A stretch of 64,000 nucleotides of DNA from JARIHD01 sp041743655. GTDB lineage: Bacteria > Patescibacteriota > Saccharimonadia > Saccharimonadales > UBA4665. Each line of letters opens with the position of its first letter. The stretch's first letter is position 1. Below, piece after piece: positions 7,789-16,459 of this stretch. The stretch is from the NCBI GenBank assembly GCA_041743655.1, contig JBGTMJ010000018.1:1-64000 (forward strand), in the 5' to 3' direction. The notes below the pieces were generated by a model. It was not told where the DNA came from. It made no database searches and worked only from the letters and a program-made list of their open reading frames with translations. The position numbers and the translations under genes were made by a program.

Positions 7789-8739
7789 CTATGCTTGTTC
7801 TAGTAAAGCCAGCAGCTCTTCAGCAGTCCTGGCGGCCATCAGTTTTTCGCGCAGTTCTTTGGCACCGTCAAAGCCGTTAATGTAGACTTTGCAGAATTTG
7901 TTGAGGGTGGCGATGCGCCGGTCTTCGTCCGTCCAGGTTTCGGCAAAAAGCGTCACATGGCGTTTGTAGATTGCTACACGCTGCTCCTTGGTGTATTGCT
8001 CCCAGGGGCTTTGTTCGGCAAAAGCAAACGGGTCATGGAAGACACCACGGCCAATCATAATGCCGTCTACATTGTATTCCTTGGCCAGTTGTAATCCGTG
8101 CCTGCGATCCTTCACATCTCCATTGCCGATAATGAGCGTTTGCGGGGCAAGACGATCTCGCAGTTTGACTATTTCGCCAATGTGGTCCCACTGCGCGGGT
8201 ACATCACTCATTTCTTTACGTGTGCGGCCATGAATGCTGAGCATAACCAGATTTTGCTGGAGCAGGAACTCGTGCCAGGACAAATCTATCGTGTTGAAAC
8301 CAAGACGTGTCTTAACGCTCACCGGCACCTCGGCACCCGCACCTTCCTGTGTAGCTTGGATAATTTCCAGTGCCAGGTCACGGTTATTAATGAGCGCACT
8401 GCAAGACCCGTTTTTGACCACTGTCTTGTCTGGGCAGCCCATGTTTATGTCTATGCCGGCAAAACCCATTGCAACCAGCTCTTCAGCGGTCTTACGGTAT
8501 TTTTCCGGGTCGTTCCCCCAGAGTTGGGCAATAATAGGCTGTTCCTGGTCTGTAAACTGTATACGTTTCATGAGCCGTGGGCGGCCAAGGCTCTGTAAGC
8601 CATCAACATTCACAAACTCAGTAAAAAACATATCCGGCCGGGCGCATTCGGCAACGATGCGGCGGAATACCGTATCCGTTACATCATCCATTGGCGCCAA
8701 TACAAAAAAGGGCCTTGAAAGCCTATCCAGGAAATTCAT
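7789..8739 (-). CDS. dus: tRNA-dihydrouridine synthase
   Basis: A 316-residue FMN-dependent TIM-barrel enzyme that reduces specific uridines in the tRNA D-loop. Visible hallmarks are LAPMDDVTD near the N-terminus, INMGCPDKTVVKNGS (with the Cys of the GCP motif, probably catalytic), SVKTRLG, SIHGRTRK (phosphate/FMN-binding loop), IIGNGDV and DGIMIGRG. Length and motifs fit the bacterial DusB-like group, though which uridine is modified cannot be told. Its start lies inside the end of the upstream hypothetical gene (17-nt overlap), so it is probably read from that gene's promoter. Confidence 0.93.
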   Translation of the reverse strand: MNFLDRLSRPFFVLAPMDDVTDTVFRRIVAECARPDMFFTEFVNVDGLQSLGRPRLMKRIQFTDQEQPIIAQLWGNDPEKYRKTAEELVAMGFAGIDINMGCPDKTVVKNGSCSALINNRDLALEIIQATQEGAGAEVPVSVKTRLGFNTIDLSWHEFLLQQNLVMLSIHGRTRKEMSDVPAQWDHIGEIVKLRDRLAPQTLIIGNGDVKDRRHGLQLAKEYNVDGIMIGRGVFHDPFAFAEQSPWEQYTKEQRVAIYKRHVTLFAETWTDEDRRIATLNKFCKVYINGFDGAKELREKLMAARTAEELLALLEQA

Positions 8740-9259
8740 AAGTAAGGTGCTCGGGATAATGATATTTTCTTAGAGGAACACTGCCGAGTTTACGTGCCAC
8801 GCGGTTTAACAAAGTTTTCCGGGTCTCACGTGGATCTACATTATGGGAACCCCAGTAGTACATTCTAAAAAATCCCCATCGAGTCAAAATTTCATCTTTG
8901 GTGAGAGGTTTGCCCATGAACTCTTGGCTTATCGCAAAGAACTTAAATGAATCCTCGCCGTATTCTACAGCTTTGGCTTTGGTATTATTTAAATAAGCAT
9001 CAGCCTCAACCCCTTTATCTTCTCTGATTTGCTGCTTTACAAGGTTGTTCTTACCTAAAGCTGTGTTGCGGTTTTCAAGTCCGAATAGGTTTAGTGAATT
9101 CCATTCAAACGCTATGCTCATAATCCCCCGCTTGGCTATGGTTGATTCAGACCGCAGGAGTTTTTCAAGCACATACGGTTGAGAATTCTGGGACGCAGTT
9201 AAACCTAAGTCGACTTGCGCACCTACAATCTCACTTGTTTGGGTTACTCCGTGGGACAT
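8723..9259 (-). CDS. hypothetical protein upstream of and overlapping dus
   Basis: A 178-residue soluble protein that I do not recognise. It has no signal peptide or membrane segment. The C-terminal half is rich in aromatic residues (GFFRMYYWGS, YHYPEHLTYEF) and basic residues. It starts from a clear promoter with no Shine-Dalgarno sequence and its last 17 nt overlap dus, so the two are co-transcribed. That context hints at an RNA-related role, but this is only proximity. Confidence 0.7.
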   Translation of the reverse strand: MSHGVTQTSEIVGAQVDLGLTASQNSQPYVLEKLLRSESTIAKRGIMSIAFEWNSLNLFGLENRNTALGKNNLVKQQIREDKGVEADAYLNNTKAKAVEYGEDSFKFFAISQEFMGKPLTKDEILTRWGFFRMYYWGSHNVDPRETRKTLLNRVARKLGSVPLRKYHYPEHLTYEFPG

Positions 9260-9268
9260 AGTAACTAT

Positions 9269-9296
9269 ACTATAACACTTTGGCTATTTTTATCAA
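9269..9296 (-). promoter_or_regulatory. leaderless promoter of the hypothetical-dus operon
   Basis: On the minus strand, TTGATA (9291-9296) and TATAGT (9269-9274) are 16 nt apart; a second overlapping TATAGT lies at 9264-9269. The ATG at 9259 is 9 nt after the first -10 box, so the leader would be about 3 nt. Confidence 0.6.
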
Positions 9297-9316
9297 ATCG
9301 TAGGCTACTGGAATTT

Positions 9317-10426
9317 CTACTCCCAACGGAAGACGCGAAAGGCGATGGCGTAAATGACGATGAGCCAGACGCCGAGTATGCCGATTTGCGGGGCGACATC
9401 TATCAAACCCTTGCCTTCGGTGGCAATCAGGCGGATGCCGTCTATAACCGGGGCAAGCGGAATGAAGTTAGATACATTTTGCAGCCATTCGGGCATTAAG
9501 AAGCGCGGGAAAAACGTTCCGGATAAGAACATCATGGGGAAGACGATGATGTTTGCCAGTGGTGCCACTTGCCGTTCATTCTTCGCCCAGCCCCCTAATG
9601 CCAGGCCAATGCCCAGGATTGTGATGATACCCAAGGAAATGAAAAGTGTTAGCTCCAACCAATTACCAACAATACTAAGGTCAAATACTGCCATAGCAAC
9701 TGCAAACATAATACCAACCGATATAAGGCCTAGAATAACCTGGGTAATGACAGTAGAAACGAAATATTGCCACACTCTCAGCGGCGTGGTGTGCAGACGG
9801 CGTAAGATGCCTTGCTTCTTAAGTTCCGGGAAAACATTGACCGGCCCAAAGATGCCCAGGCCGATAATGGCAAAGCCCAGTAGCCCTGAGAACGTGTAAT
9901 CAAACTGGCTTAAGCCCTTTTGATTGCTTTGCTTGCCTTCCACTACGAATGGGGTCGGAGCCTGTACGAACTTGTTATTGATGCCCTCGAATTGTGCCTG
10001 CAACAGGGAAACGAGCGTCCGTCCGGCCTGTTCGTTGTTCTGCGTGAAGTGTACTTCGGCCTTACCGCTGGGGAACTGCTGGCCTTCCTGAATATCTCCA
10101 AAGTCAGAAGGAAGCACGATCGTTCCATCAAGCTGGCTGCGGCTCATCTTTTCCGTTGCCTGGTCAAGTGAAGCGACGTCTTTATCAATCTCAAAAACCT
10201 TTTGCTTGCTCAAGTCACGCGCAAAGTCCTTGGCAAACTGGCTGTCCGATTGGTTGACCAAGGCAACTCTGAAACTAATACTGTTGTCGTTGCTAAAAAT
10301 GCCGCCAAAGACGAAAAGAAAAATCAATGGAAAGAGGATGGTAAAGAAGATTGCCAGGCGGTCACGAAAGAACCGTTTGGTATTCAGCAAAGTAAAAATC
10401 CAGATAGTATAGAATGATTTTTGCAT
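9317..10426 (-). CDS. ABC-2 family transporter permease (DrrB/YhfE-like)
   Basis: A 369-residue permease with one N-terminal membrane segment (about residues 24-44), a large extracytoplasmic domain of about 130 residues, and five C-terminal membrane segments, including the ABC-2 motif region around FPELKKQGILRRLHTTPL. It is separated from its ATPase gene by 2 nt. Such pairs export drugs, lipids or polysaccharide precursors; the substrate is unknown. Confidence 0.88.
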   Translation of the reverse strand: MQKSFYTIWIFTLLNTKRFFRDRLAIFFTILFPLIFLFVFGGIFSNDNSISFRVALVNQSDSQFAKDFARDLSKQKVFEIDKDVASLDQATEKMSRSQLDGTIVLPSDFGDIQEGQQFPSGKAEVHFTQNNEQAGRTLVSLLQAQFEGINNKFVQAPTPFVVEGKQSNQKGLSQFDYTFSGLLGFAIIGLGIFGPVNVFPELKKQGILRRLHTTPLRVWQYFVSTVITQVILGLISVGIMFAVAMAVFDLSIVGNWLELTLFISLGIITILGIGLALGGWAKNERQVAPLANIIVFPMMFLSGTFFPRFLMPEWLQNVSNFIPLAPVIDGIRLIATEGKGLIDVAPQIGILGVWLIVIYAIAFRVFRWE

Positions 10427-10428
10427 AA

Positions 10429-11187
10429 CTACTCCCGAAGTCCTTTACCTGTCATATCAATAAATACATCTTCAAGGTTGGCTTGCTCGACGTGCCGTGT
10501 CTTCTTGAAACCACGGGCCAGTAACTTCTTAATGAGGTTAGCGGGCGAGTCAATAACTTTCATCTCACCGTTGTCCATAATGGCAACCCTGTCACAGAGC
10601 AGCTCGGCTTCATCCATATAGTGCGTGGTCATAATGACCGTTACACCTTGGTCACGCACGTTCTCTACAAGTTCCCATAAGTTGCGGCGTGCCTGCGGGT
10701 CCAACCCTGTCGTTGGCTCGTCCATAAACAGTATTTTTGGTTTGTGTACGAGCGCCACTGCAATACTCAAACGTTGCTTCTGGCCACCCGAAAGATTCTC
10801 TACATAGCTATTGGCTTTGTCGCCCAGATCGACGTCATTCAGAAATTGCATAGGATCGATGTGCTCACCATACGCTGCAGCAAACAGCTTAATGGTTTCA
10901 GTAAGCTTTGTCTTATCCTGGAACGCCGGAGACTGTGGCTGCACGCCAATAATCCTGCGCACGTCGTTCGGGCGGGATGCTACGTCGATACCATCAATGC
11001 TAGCCGACCCGCTGTCTATCGGGCGCATTGCTTCGATCATTTCCAGCGTTGTGGTCTTGCCTGCACCGTTCGGCCCTAAAGTGCCAAAAATTTCACCTTC
11101 TTTAACCTCAAAGCTAACGCCATTGACGACCTTACGGTTATCATACGTTTTCTGAAGATTAGTCACTTTTAAGATAGTCTTGCTCAT
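10429..11187 (-). CDS. ABC transporter ATP-binding protein
   Basis: A 252-residue ATPase with Walker A GPNGAGKTT, canonical signature LSGGQKQRLS, Walker B ILFMDEPTTGLDP and switch His in MTTHYMDEAE, matching the DrrA/CcmA group. It is the first gene of a two-gene operon with the permease that starts 2 nt after its stop. A TATAGT -10 box is 10 nt before the ATG and there is no Shine-Dalgarno sequence, so it is probably leaderless. Confidence 0.92.
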   Translation of the reverse strand: MSKTILKVTNLQKTYDNRKVVNGVSFEVKEGEIFGTLGPNGAGKTTTLEMIEAMRPIDSGSASIDGIDVASRPNDVRRIIGVQPQSPAFQDKTKLTETIKLFAAAYGEHIDPMQFLNDVDLGDKANSYVENLSGGQKQRLSIAVALVHKPKILFMDEPTTGLDPQARRNLWELVENVRDQGVTVIMTTHYMDEAELLCDRVAIMDNGEMKVIDSPANLIKKLLARGFKKTRHVEQANLEDVFIDMTGKGLRE

Positions 11188-11197
11188 ATTCAGTTTA

Positions 11198-11227
11198 ACT
11201 ATACCACTCAGCGAGGTCAGACATAAA
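11198..11227 (-). promoter_or_regulatory. promoter of the second ABC transporter operon
   Basis: On the minus strand, TATAGT (11198-11203) lies 10 nt before the ATG at 11187. A weak -35, TTTATG (11222-11227), is 18 nt upstream and falls within the T-tract of the preceding terminator, so termination and initiation signals overlap. Confidence 0.45.
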
Positions 11228-11263
11228 AACAGAACACCCCCGGGTATTACCCTGAAGGTGCTC
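11223..11263 (-). terminator. Rho-independent terminator of the 65-residue protein gene
   Basis: Read on the minus strand, GAGCACC pairs with GGTGTTC (plus coordinates 11257-11263 and 11232-11238, one G-U pair). An inner GGG/CCC stem follows, then the tail TGTTTTT. Confidence 0.75.
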
Positions 11264-11281
11264 TAATTAAAAGCGTCGAAA

Positions 11282-11479
11282 CTAGCCGCGCTTGACGGTC
11301 AAAAAGCCGTTCCGTGGGTTTTCGTTGACAACGAAACCAGTAGGAATGCTAGCGACAGCTTCTGGGCGCTCGTCTTTACTAAAGTAGTAAATTGTCTGCA
11401 GTTTGCCACCGCGAAGTGTGACTTCCTTTGAGTTAAGGTAGTACTTTACGCCCTTGGAGTTTGTGTGACTGTATGCCAT
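11282..11479 (-). CDS. small conserved protein, 65 residues
   Basis: The start at 11479 is chosen because GAGAGGGAG lies at a normal distance upstream; a longer frame to 11554 is open but lacks a ribosome binding site. The product begins MAYSHTNSKGVKYYLNS and has the regular strand pattern YYLNSKEVTLRGGKLQTIYYF, then a Gly/Asn-rich basic end. It has no membrane segment. I recall similar short proteins in Saccharibacteria but no assigned function; nucleic-acid binding would fit the basic beta-rich character and is only a guess. It has its own terminator. Confidence 0.7.
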   Translation of the reverse strand: MAYSHTNSKGVKYYLNSKEVTLRGGKLQTIYYFSKDERPEAVASIPTGFVVNENPRNGFLTVKRG

Positions 11480-11680
11480 TGCTGATTTTCTCCCTCTCTT
11501 GAATGACTTAGTGATAGTACCCCTACCATACTCTGACAGTTTTTCGTTTGTCAACTATTTTTCATATCTGGTGGCCAACTTATATCAGAAAAGCATCGTT
11601 ATCGTGTTGCGCATGCAAGCTATTGTGTATTACACTTATCCTTATACAGAAATATTTTAAGGGTGAGGAGCCGTAAGATT

Positions 11681-12331
11681 ATGGATTTTTTACGTCGCGG
11701 GGCTAATGACCAGCCACAAGCTGCTAGGAATAATGGTGTAGGGCACAGCCCGACGGTTGGTACTGTTGGAGAAGTTAACAGGCCCAAGCATACAACGAGT
11801 GGGGGGCAGGTCCCTGGTTGGTTGCGAGCTGCTTTTGTAATCTTACTAACTTCGTTAGTTATTCTTGCTTTGGCTGCCATAACACTGCTCTACTTTGGCA
11901 AAACACATGAGGCAGATTTAATAGATAGCAAGCGACAGCAAGCGATTTTCTTGACGAATGGTCAGGTTTACTTCGGTAAAATAAAAGGGCTTAATCCACA
12001 GTACGTAAATCTGACGGATATTTACTACCTAAACTCACAGACCAATTCTGACGAGGCCGCCGATAAACAAACGCCTAACTTGTCGCTTGTAAAGCTGGGT
12101 TGTGAACTCCATGGTCCGCAAGATCAAATGATTATCAATCGCCAACAGCTTAGCTTCTGGGAGAACCTAAGCAATGAAGGCAAAGTTGCTAAGGCAATCA
12201 GCCAGTGGAAGTCTGAAAATCCAGAAGGTCAAAAGTGTACAGATACCAGTAACAGCACGCAGCAAAGCCCAGGTGCACCTACCGGCACTACAGCCCCTGC
12301 ACCCAAACCCAGCGACAATACACAGAATTAA
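11681..12331 (+). CDS. single-pass membrane protein, unknown role
   Basis: Start ATG 11681 is supported by GGTGAGGAG 10 nt upstream; an in-frame GTG at 11663 lies within that site. The 216-residue product has about 45 mostly polar cytoplasmic residues, one membrane helix (about residues 48-70, FVILLTSLVILALAAITLLY) and an external domain. The external domain contains IFLTNGQVYFGKIKGLNPQY, which looks like a small beta-barrel module, and a Pro/Thr-rich tail. Similar proteins occur in CPR genomes, from memory. Function unknown. Confidence 0.7.
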   Translation: MDFLRRGANDQPQAARNNGVGHSPTVGTVGEVNRPKHTTSGGQVPGWLRAAFVILLTSLVILALAAITLLYFGKTHEADLIDSKRQQAIFLTNGQVYFGKIKGLNPQYVNLTDIYYLNSQTNSDEAADKQTPNLSLVKLGCELHGPQDQMIINRQQLSFWENLSNEGKVAKAISQWKSENPEGQKCTDTSNSTQQSPGAPTGTTAPAPKPSDNTQN

Positions 12332-12356
12332 TAAAACGGTCTAAAACGACTTATAG

Positions 12357-12385
12357 CATATAGTCCCTGAAACATGGGACATATG
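12357..12385. terminator. hairpin between convergent genes
   Basis: CATAT[A]GTCCC (12357-12367) pairs with GGGACATATG (12376-12385) with one bulged A and an 8-nt loop. It lies between the ends of two convergent genes and could stop transcription in both directions, although neither side has a strong T-run. Confidence 0.45.
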
Positions 12386-12400
12386 TATTTCTGGCTGTAT

Positions 12401-13003
12401 CTAGCTTGTTAGCCTCTTGAGGATCATCACCAAGACTAAACGGACAACCAGGGTTATGAATAAGATTGTACTCGCTACCATACTATACCCAGCAGTGTCC
12501 GGTGACCAGTTGGGCGAAACAAAGTCAAACTTATACATGGCGCTCGGCACCTCTCGTTCCTGGGCGTTATGCTCGCTGACATACTGTTCAATACAGGGCA
12601 CCCGACTGCTACCCGAGAAACTGTCTGGGTGCTGTTGCTCACAATACCCTTGCGCAGCAGTATAGACTTGGGCGTTTGTCTTCTTAACACGATCCTTCTC
12701 GACCTGCTGCAAACGTTGGTACGTATGTTTCAGTTGTATCGGAGGGTACACACTATCGCCGGTGGCCAATCCGGTATTCATGTGCGAGTGCACATGGGAA
12801 CGTAAGCCTTGTAGCGCCGTTTCAATATCGCCGCCAGCTTTATCAGCAACATATACTGCCTCACGAAGCTGCACCATACGGAGGTTATTAGCACGCAAAG
12901 CAACCATACATACTAATATGCTTAGTATGAGGGGCACTAACAAGTACCGCACATGGATTGACTTAGTGCGTACCAATAAATGATGGAGGGCTTTTTTATT
13001 CAT
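12401..13003 (-). CDS. membrane protein with two transmembrane segments
   Basis: A 200-residue protein with a hydrophobic helix near each end (about residues 19-37 and 172-194) and an external loop of about 130 residues. The loop has a predicted coiled or helical part (ALQGLRSHVHSHMNTG) and two Cys (YCEQQ and VPCIEQ) that could pair. The layout resembles sensor or chemoreceptor input domains, but no kinase or output domain follows. Function unknown. Confidence 0.6.
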   Translation of the reverse strand: MNKKALHHLLVRTKSIHVRYLLVPLILSILVCMVALRANNLRMVQLREAVYVADKAGGDIETALQGLRSHVHSHMNTGLATGDSVYPPIQLKHTYQRLQQVEKDRVKKTNAQVYTAAQGYCEQQHPDSFSGSSRVPCIEQYVSEHNAQEREVPSAMYKFDFVSPNWSPDTAGYSMVASTILFITLVVRLVLVMILKRLTS

Positions 13004-13059
13004 GTTAGTTTTTGCTCTTAGACCGTAACCAGTTTATCACAGAATAGTGGTAGAACACC

Positions 13060-13065
13060 TATGGT
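13060..13065 (+). promoter_or_regulatory. -10 box of a probable leaderless murC promoter
   Basis: TATGGT lies 11 nt before the ATG at 13077, with an overlapping TAGACT (13065-13070). No Shine-Dalgarno sequence is present. Confidence 0.35.
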
Positions 13066-13076
13066 AGACTACTATT

Positions 13077-14381
13077 ATGCACGTCTATTTTTCGGGCATT
13101 GGAGGCACTGCTATCGGGCCGTTGGCACTTATTGCCTATAAAGCCGGATTAACAGTTTCAGGGTCTGACAAGCAGCATAATCTTTACATTGATTCCTTAA
13201 AGAAGTACGGCATAGATGCGATACACATTGGGCAAGGGTACGAAGAAATTGCTGCTGTTCATACCAGACGACCAATCGACTGGTATGTATATACTTCGGC
13301 ATTACCCATGGAACAACCGGACGCACCGGAACTACGTTTTTGCAAAGAGCATGGTATCAAAGCAACGAAGCGTGATGAGTTTTTGAATTTCCTGCTTACT
13401 GATAAAAAGTTGAAGCTCATCGCTATAGCCGGTACACACGGCAAGACTACCACTACCGCCATGACTATCTGGCTTATGCAACAATTAGGCATTCCTATCA
13501 GTTACTCGGTAGGTGCCAAAATGAGTTTTGGCGATATGGGAGAATTTGATCCGGCAAGTGAATACTTTGTGTACGAAGCTGATGAATTTGATCACAATTT
13601 TCTGGCATTCCACCCTCATATGTCGCTCATTACCGGACTAGATTGGGACCACCCTGATATTTACCCAACACGAGAAGACTATATTAAGGCCTTTAGCACC
13701 TTCTTAGGCCAGTGCGAACAAACAGTGTTGTGGCAAGAAGATGCGAAACAGCTTGGCGTCAAAGAGACACAGCGCCAGACCATTCTGCCGGACGACACAC
13801 AGTTATTGGCAGATATACACCTTGCTGGTTTGGTTAACAGACGGGATGCGCTCCTTGTTGCCGTTGCTATAGAGAAACTTACCGGCAAACCCAAGGAAGA
13901 GTTACTGGGACACCTTAATAGTTTCCCGGGCATTGGCCGTCGTTTTGAGCAAATCGTACCCAATGTGTATAGCGATTACGCACACACTCCGGCTAAAATC
14001 AGAGGCGCCTTACAACTGGCCCAGGAAGTGGCAAACAATAACAACGTTGTCGTCGTTTACGAAGGCTTGCACAATACCCGGCAACACTTCATAAAAGAGG
14101 ACCTGAAAGATCTATTCAATGATGTCAAGCAGTTGTATGTAGTACCTATTTATCTGGCCCGCGAAGACCCCAACTTGCCCTTGCTGACTCCTGAAGACCT
14201 TATTGACCTGCTTAGTCCGAAAGTACAACCACATGTTCAATCCGCCATGCTCGATAACAACCTCGCCGAACAGATCAGGCAGCATGCCAAGCAGGGCGAC
14301 ACGGTACTGTGTATCAGCGCAGGAGGAGGCAATAGTTTGGACGAATGGTTACGGAAAACGTTCTCATCCCTAGAAACTTAG
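13077..14381 (+). CDS. murC: Mur ligase, UDP-N-acetylmuramate-L-alanine ligase type
   Basis: A 434-residue ATP-dependent Mur ligase that joins an amino acid or peptide to UDP-MurNAc in the cytoplasm. The N-terminal Rossmann motif FSGIGGTAIGPLA, the following SGSD, the ATP-binding loop GTHGKTTTT and the central YEADEFDHNF and ITGLDWDHPD motifs place it in the MurC/Mpl group. The C-terminal domain has YSDYAHTPAKI and YEGLHNTR. MurC is favoured over Mpl (the recycling enzyme) because this is the only such ligase in view, but the two are close. Its stop codon overlaps that of the convergent gene at 14378 (shared TTAG). Confidence 0.8.
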   Translation: MHVYFSGIGGTAIGPLALIAYKAGLTVSGSDKQHNLYIDSLKKYGIDAIHIGQGYEEIAAVHTRRPIDWYVYTSALPMEQPDAPELRFCKEHGIKATKRDEFLNFLLTDKKLKLIAIAGTHGKTTTTAMTIWLMQQLGIPISYSVGAKMSFGDMGEFDPASEYFVYEADEFDHNFLAFHPHMSLITGLDWDHPDIYPTREDYIKAFSTFLGQCEQTVLWQEDAKQLGVKETQRQTILPDDTQLLADIHLAGLVNRRDALLVAVAIEKLTGKPKEELLGHLNSFPGIGRRFEQIVPNVYSDYAHTPAKIRGALQLAQEVANNNNVVVVYEGLHNTRQHFIKEDLKDLFNDVKQLYVVPIYLAREDPNLPLLTPEDLIDLLSPKVQPHVQSAMLDNNLAEQIRQHAKQGDTVLCISAGGGNSLDEWLRKTFSSLET

Positions 14382-15880
14382 GCAAATGCCGCTATAAAGA
14401 ACGCAGCGATAATCAGTAGCGACATCGCCCAGAGCCAGCCGTTTGACATGCCTGGTATCACCTGTTTTTTTGGTTCAGCAAGTTGGTGTTGAGGATCAGT
14501 GTATGAGCTTTGGCCTGATAGTGGCGGTAACGTTGGGCTGACCATACCACTACTTGGTAAGCCATCAGAGCGCATGACAGGATAGGCTTGGTTTTGTTGC
14601 TGGGAGACAACACTAGAACCAGCTGCAGCCACAGGCATTTCTTCACGGAGCACTTCTTGTCGGCGTTCCCTTTGATACCCTTCGCCATACTTGATGGCTT
14701 CACTCACTGCATGGCCATGCTCAACGACAATCTCATGCCAGGTACTGCGCTCTCTGTGTTGGTTTGGTTTTAATGCCAGTGGTGGTTGATCTGTAGATTC
14801 AGGTACACCTCCTACATCTTTATCTTTCGCTAAATACTCGCGCCTTGACTCTGCTACAAAGCGTTGTTGCTCAGTAGCAATCTGTTGTTGCTTCTCTGTT
14901 AGCTGGGCAGTATCGAATCTTCTATGTTGTTCTTGGGATCTCTGACTCTGCTCTATCTGCTGGCTCAGGTCGTTCTTCAGGTTACGGTCTGCCCATCTTC
15001 GGGCGAAGGATTCCCAAATAACGAGCAGTGTCGGTAGCAAGCCACCTATATTATGACTCCTCTCGTGTACGATGACAGGACGTTCTATAGGTATCGCTGG
15101 CGGCGGAGAATCGGCGTATATTTCGCGACCTCCTGGTGCTGAGTTTGAGTATGGAGAATATCCGTTCATCAACTTCTCGCCCGGTTGTGCAGGTATCTGC
15201 GCTGTAGATTGGTAAGCTTCCCCGAAGCCATCATCTTCTACAAACGACTCACCATGTTTTAGCTCTACAGAGGATGATTGGTAGGCTGGTGTCTCTTGCC
15301 GGGCATAATTATATCGTTTGTTTTCCTGTCCCGAGTACGTATCAGCATGCATAAAATTGTTGAACTCTACAGGTTCTTGTGAGGGGAGCTCATGCTGTCG
15401 GGGGGCAATGGGTGGTAGGTCATCTAGTTTGTTGCCAGAGAGTTCTGGTAACGCAGCAGCAGCTGAAGGGTCAAGTTCTTCCCTTTCACTTTCGTCTTCT
15501 GCAGGTGACGCAGCCGTTTCGGTGGGGACTACAGTTTTGTGCTTATCTGGCCGTCTCTTTTCTGGCTGCGGCTGAACTACCTGTTCTTTATCCTTAGATT
15601 CATCCTCGTCCTCCTTGTCTTCATCTTCTTCGTCTTCAACGCTTTTCTCACTATCCGTCGCTTTGGCTTCTACCACTGCCCGCCCGAGCGTTGCTTCATA
15701 GGAGCCACGCCAGATAATACCTTCATGTGGGATAGGAGCAGAGGGAAAATGGTTACCGTTTTGTGCTGCTGGGGGTTTTTGTTGCAGTGACCCAGTGATA
15801 CCGGCACCGTACCTAGTAGGTTTTTTACCTTTACTATCGTCGTCAGTGTCTTCTGACTGGTAGGATGTCTGCTGTTCCAT
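14378..15880 (-). CDS. tail-anchored, mostly disordered protein
   Basis: A 500-residue protein that is almost entirely low-complexity: an acidic Glu/Asp/Lys stretch around residues 75-100, Pro/Gln/Ser-rich regions, a Gln/Arg-rich helical segment around residues 280-350, and a single C-terminal membrane helix (about residues 481-499) as the only hydrophobic part. No signal peptide is present, so the bulk should face the cytoplasm with the tail in the membrane. A perfect -10 TATAAT lies at 15924-15929 on the minus strand, giving a leader of about 40 nt. No family recognised. Confidence 0.65.
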   Translation of the reverse strand: MEQQTSYQSEDTDDDSKGKKPTRYGAGITGSLQQKPPAAQNGNHFPSAPIPHEGIIWRGSYEATLGRAVVEAKATDSEKSVEDEEDEDKEDEDESKDKEQVVQPQPEKRRPDKHKTVVPTETAASPAEDESEREELDPSAAAALPELSGNKLDDLPPIAPRQHELPSQEPVEFNNFMHADTYSGQENKRYNYARQETPAYQSSSVELKHGESFVEDDGFGEAYQSTAQIPAQPGEKLMNGYSPYSNSAPGGREIYADSPPPAIPIERPVIVHERSHNIGGLLPTLLVIWESFARRWADRNLKNDLSQQIEQSQRSQEQHRRFDTAQLTEKQQQIATEQQRFVAESRREYLAKDKDVGGVPESTDQPPLALKPNQHRERSTWHEIVVEHGHAVSEAIKYGEGYQRERRQEVLREEMPVAAAGSSVVSQQQNQAYPVMRSDGLPSSGMVSPTLPPLSGQSSYTDPQHQLAEPKKQVIPGMSNGWLWAMSLLIIAAFFIAAFA

Positions 15881-15923
15881 GTTCTTAAGTGGCTAGTTTT
15901 TCGGTTATTACTTAGATGTGATC

Positions 15924-15929
15924 TATTAT
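15924..15929 (-). promoter_or_regulatory. -10 box upstream of the tail-anchored protein gene
   Basis: A perfect TATAAT on the minus strand, 43 nt before the ATG at 15880. No good -35 is visible at 16-18 nt. Confidence 0.4.
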
Positions 15930-16075
15930 ACCGCGTCAAGGAAAATACCTGTACAAGAATATCTCAATGTTTGCAAGATTGCTCGTTTGTATACGTCAGA
16001 GTAATGATGCTTTTTCCACAAACTAACCTTCCTGTTTAACTTATGAGCTAGGCTCGCTTTTGGTATGCATCAAGA

Positions 16076-16393
16076 CTAGCGCATCCCTTGGGAATCGAGG
16101 TATATAATCACTGCCAGGAAAGCAAGTATGCCCATTACTAGTATCGTAACTATCACGGTAGCCACTGGAGCTGGCTGAATCGGACCTTTGGGCGTGGTAG
16201 CAGGGTTCGCTTCTTTTTTAACTGGCACCGGTGAAGCAGGTGTCGTCTGTTGTGGGGGAGTGGCAGTGGGATTAATCTGAGATGCTACCCCAGAGGCCTT
16301 AGGAGGTTCATGCATAGTCAACACTTCAGAAGTCGCACTTCGAGGGGGAGAAGCGACGTCCATGACTGGTTTTTGAAGTGAGTTCGGGTGCAT
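16076..16393 (-). CDS. small tail-anchored protein
   Basis: A 105-residue protein with a Pro/Ala/Thr-rich disordered N-terminal part of about 75 residues and one C-terminal membrane helix (TVIVTILVMGILAFLAVIIY) ending in a short polar tail. It has the same architecture in miniature as the 500-residue neighbour downstream. An extended -10 (TGC plus TACAAT, 16408-16413) lies 14 nt before the ATG. No family recognised. Confidence 0.55.
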   Translation of the reverse strand: MHPNSLQKPVMDVASPPRSATSEVLTMHEPPKASGVASQINPTATPPQQTTPASPVPVKKEANPATTPKGPIQPAPVATVIVTILVMGILAFLAVIIYLDSQGMR

Positions 16394-16459
16394 ATTGGTT
16401 TATGCTCATTGTAGCACGTCACATACTGAGCAAGGCAGAAACCACAGAGCGGGGTTATG

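Noticed and set aside
8098..8773. Plus-strand frames of 160-180 codons opposite dus
   Set aside because: The minus-strand dus carries all family motifs; these are antisense shadows.
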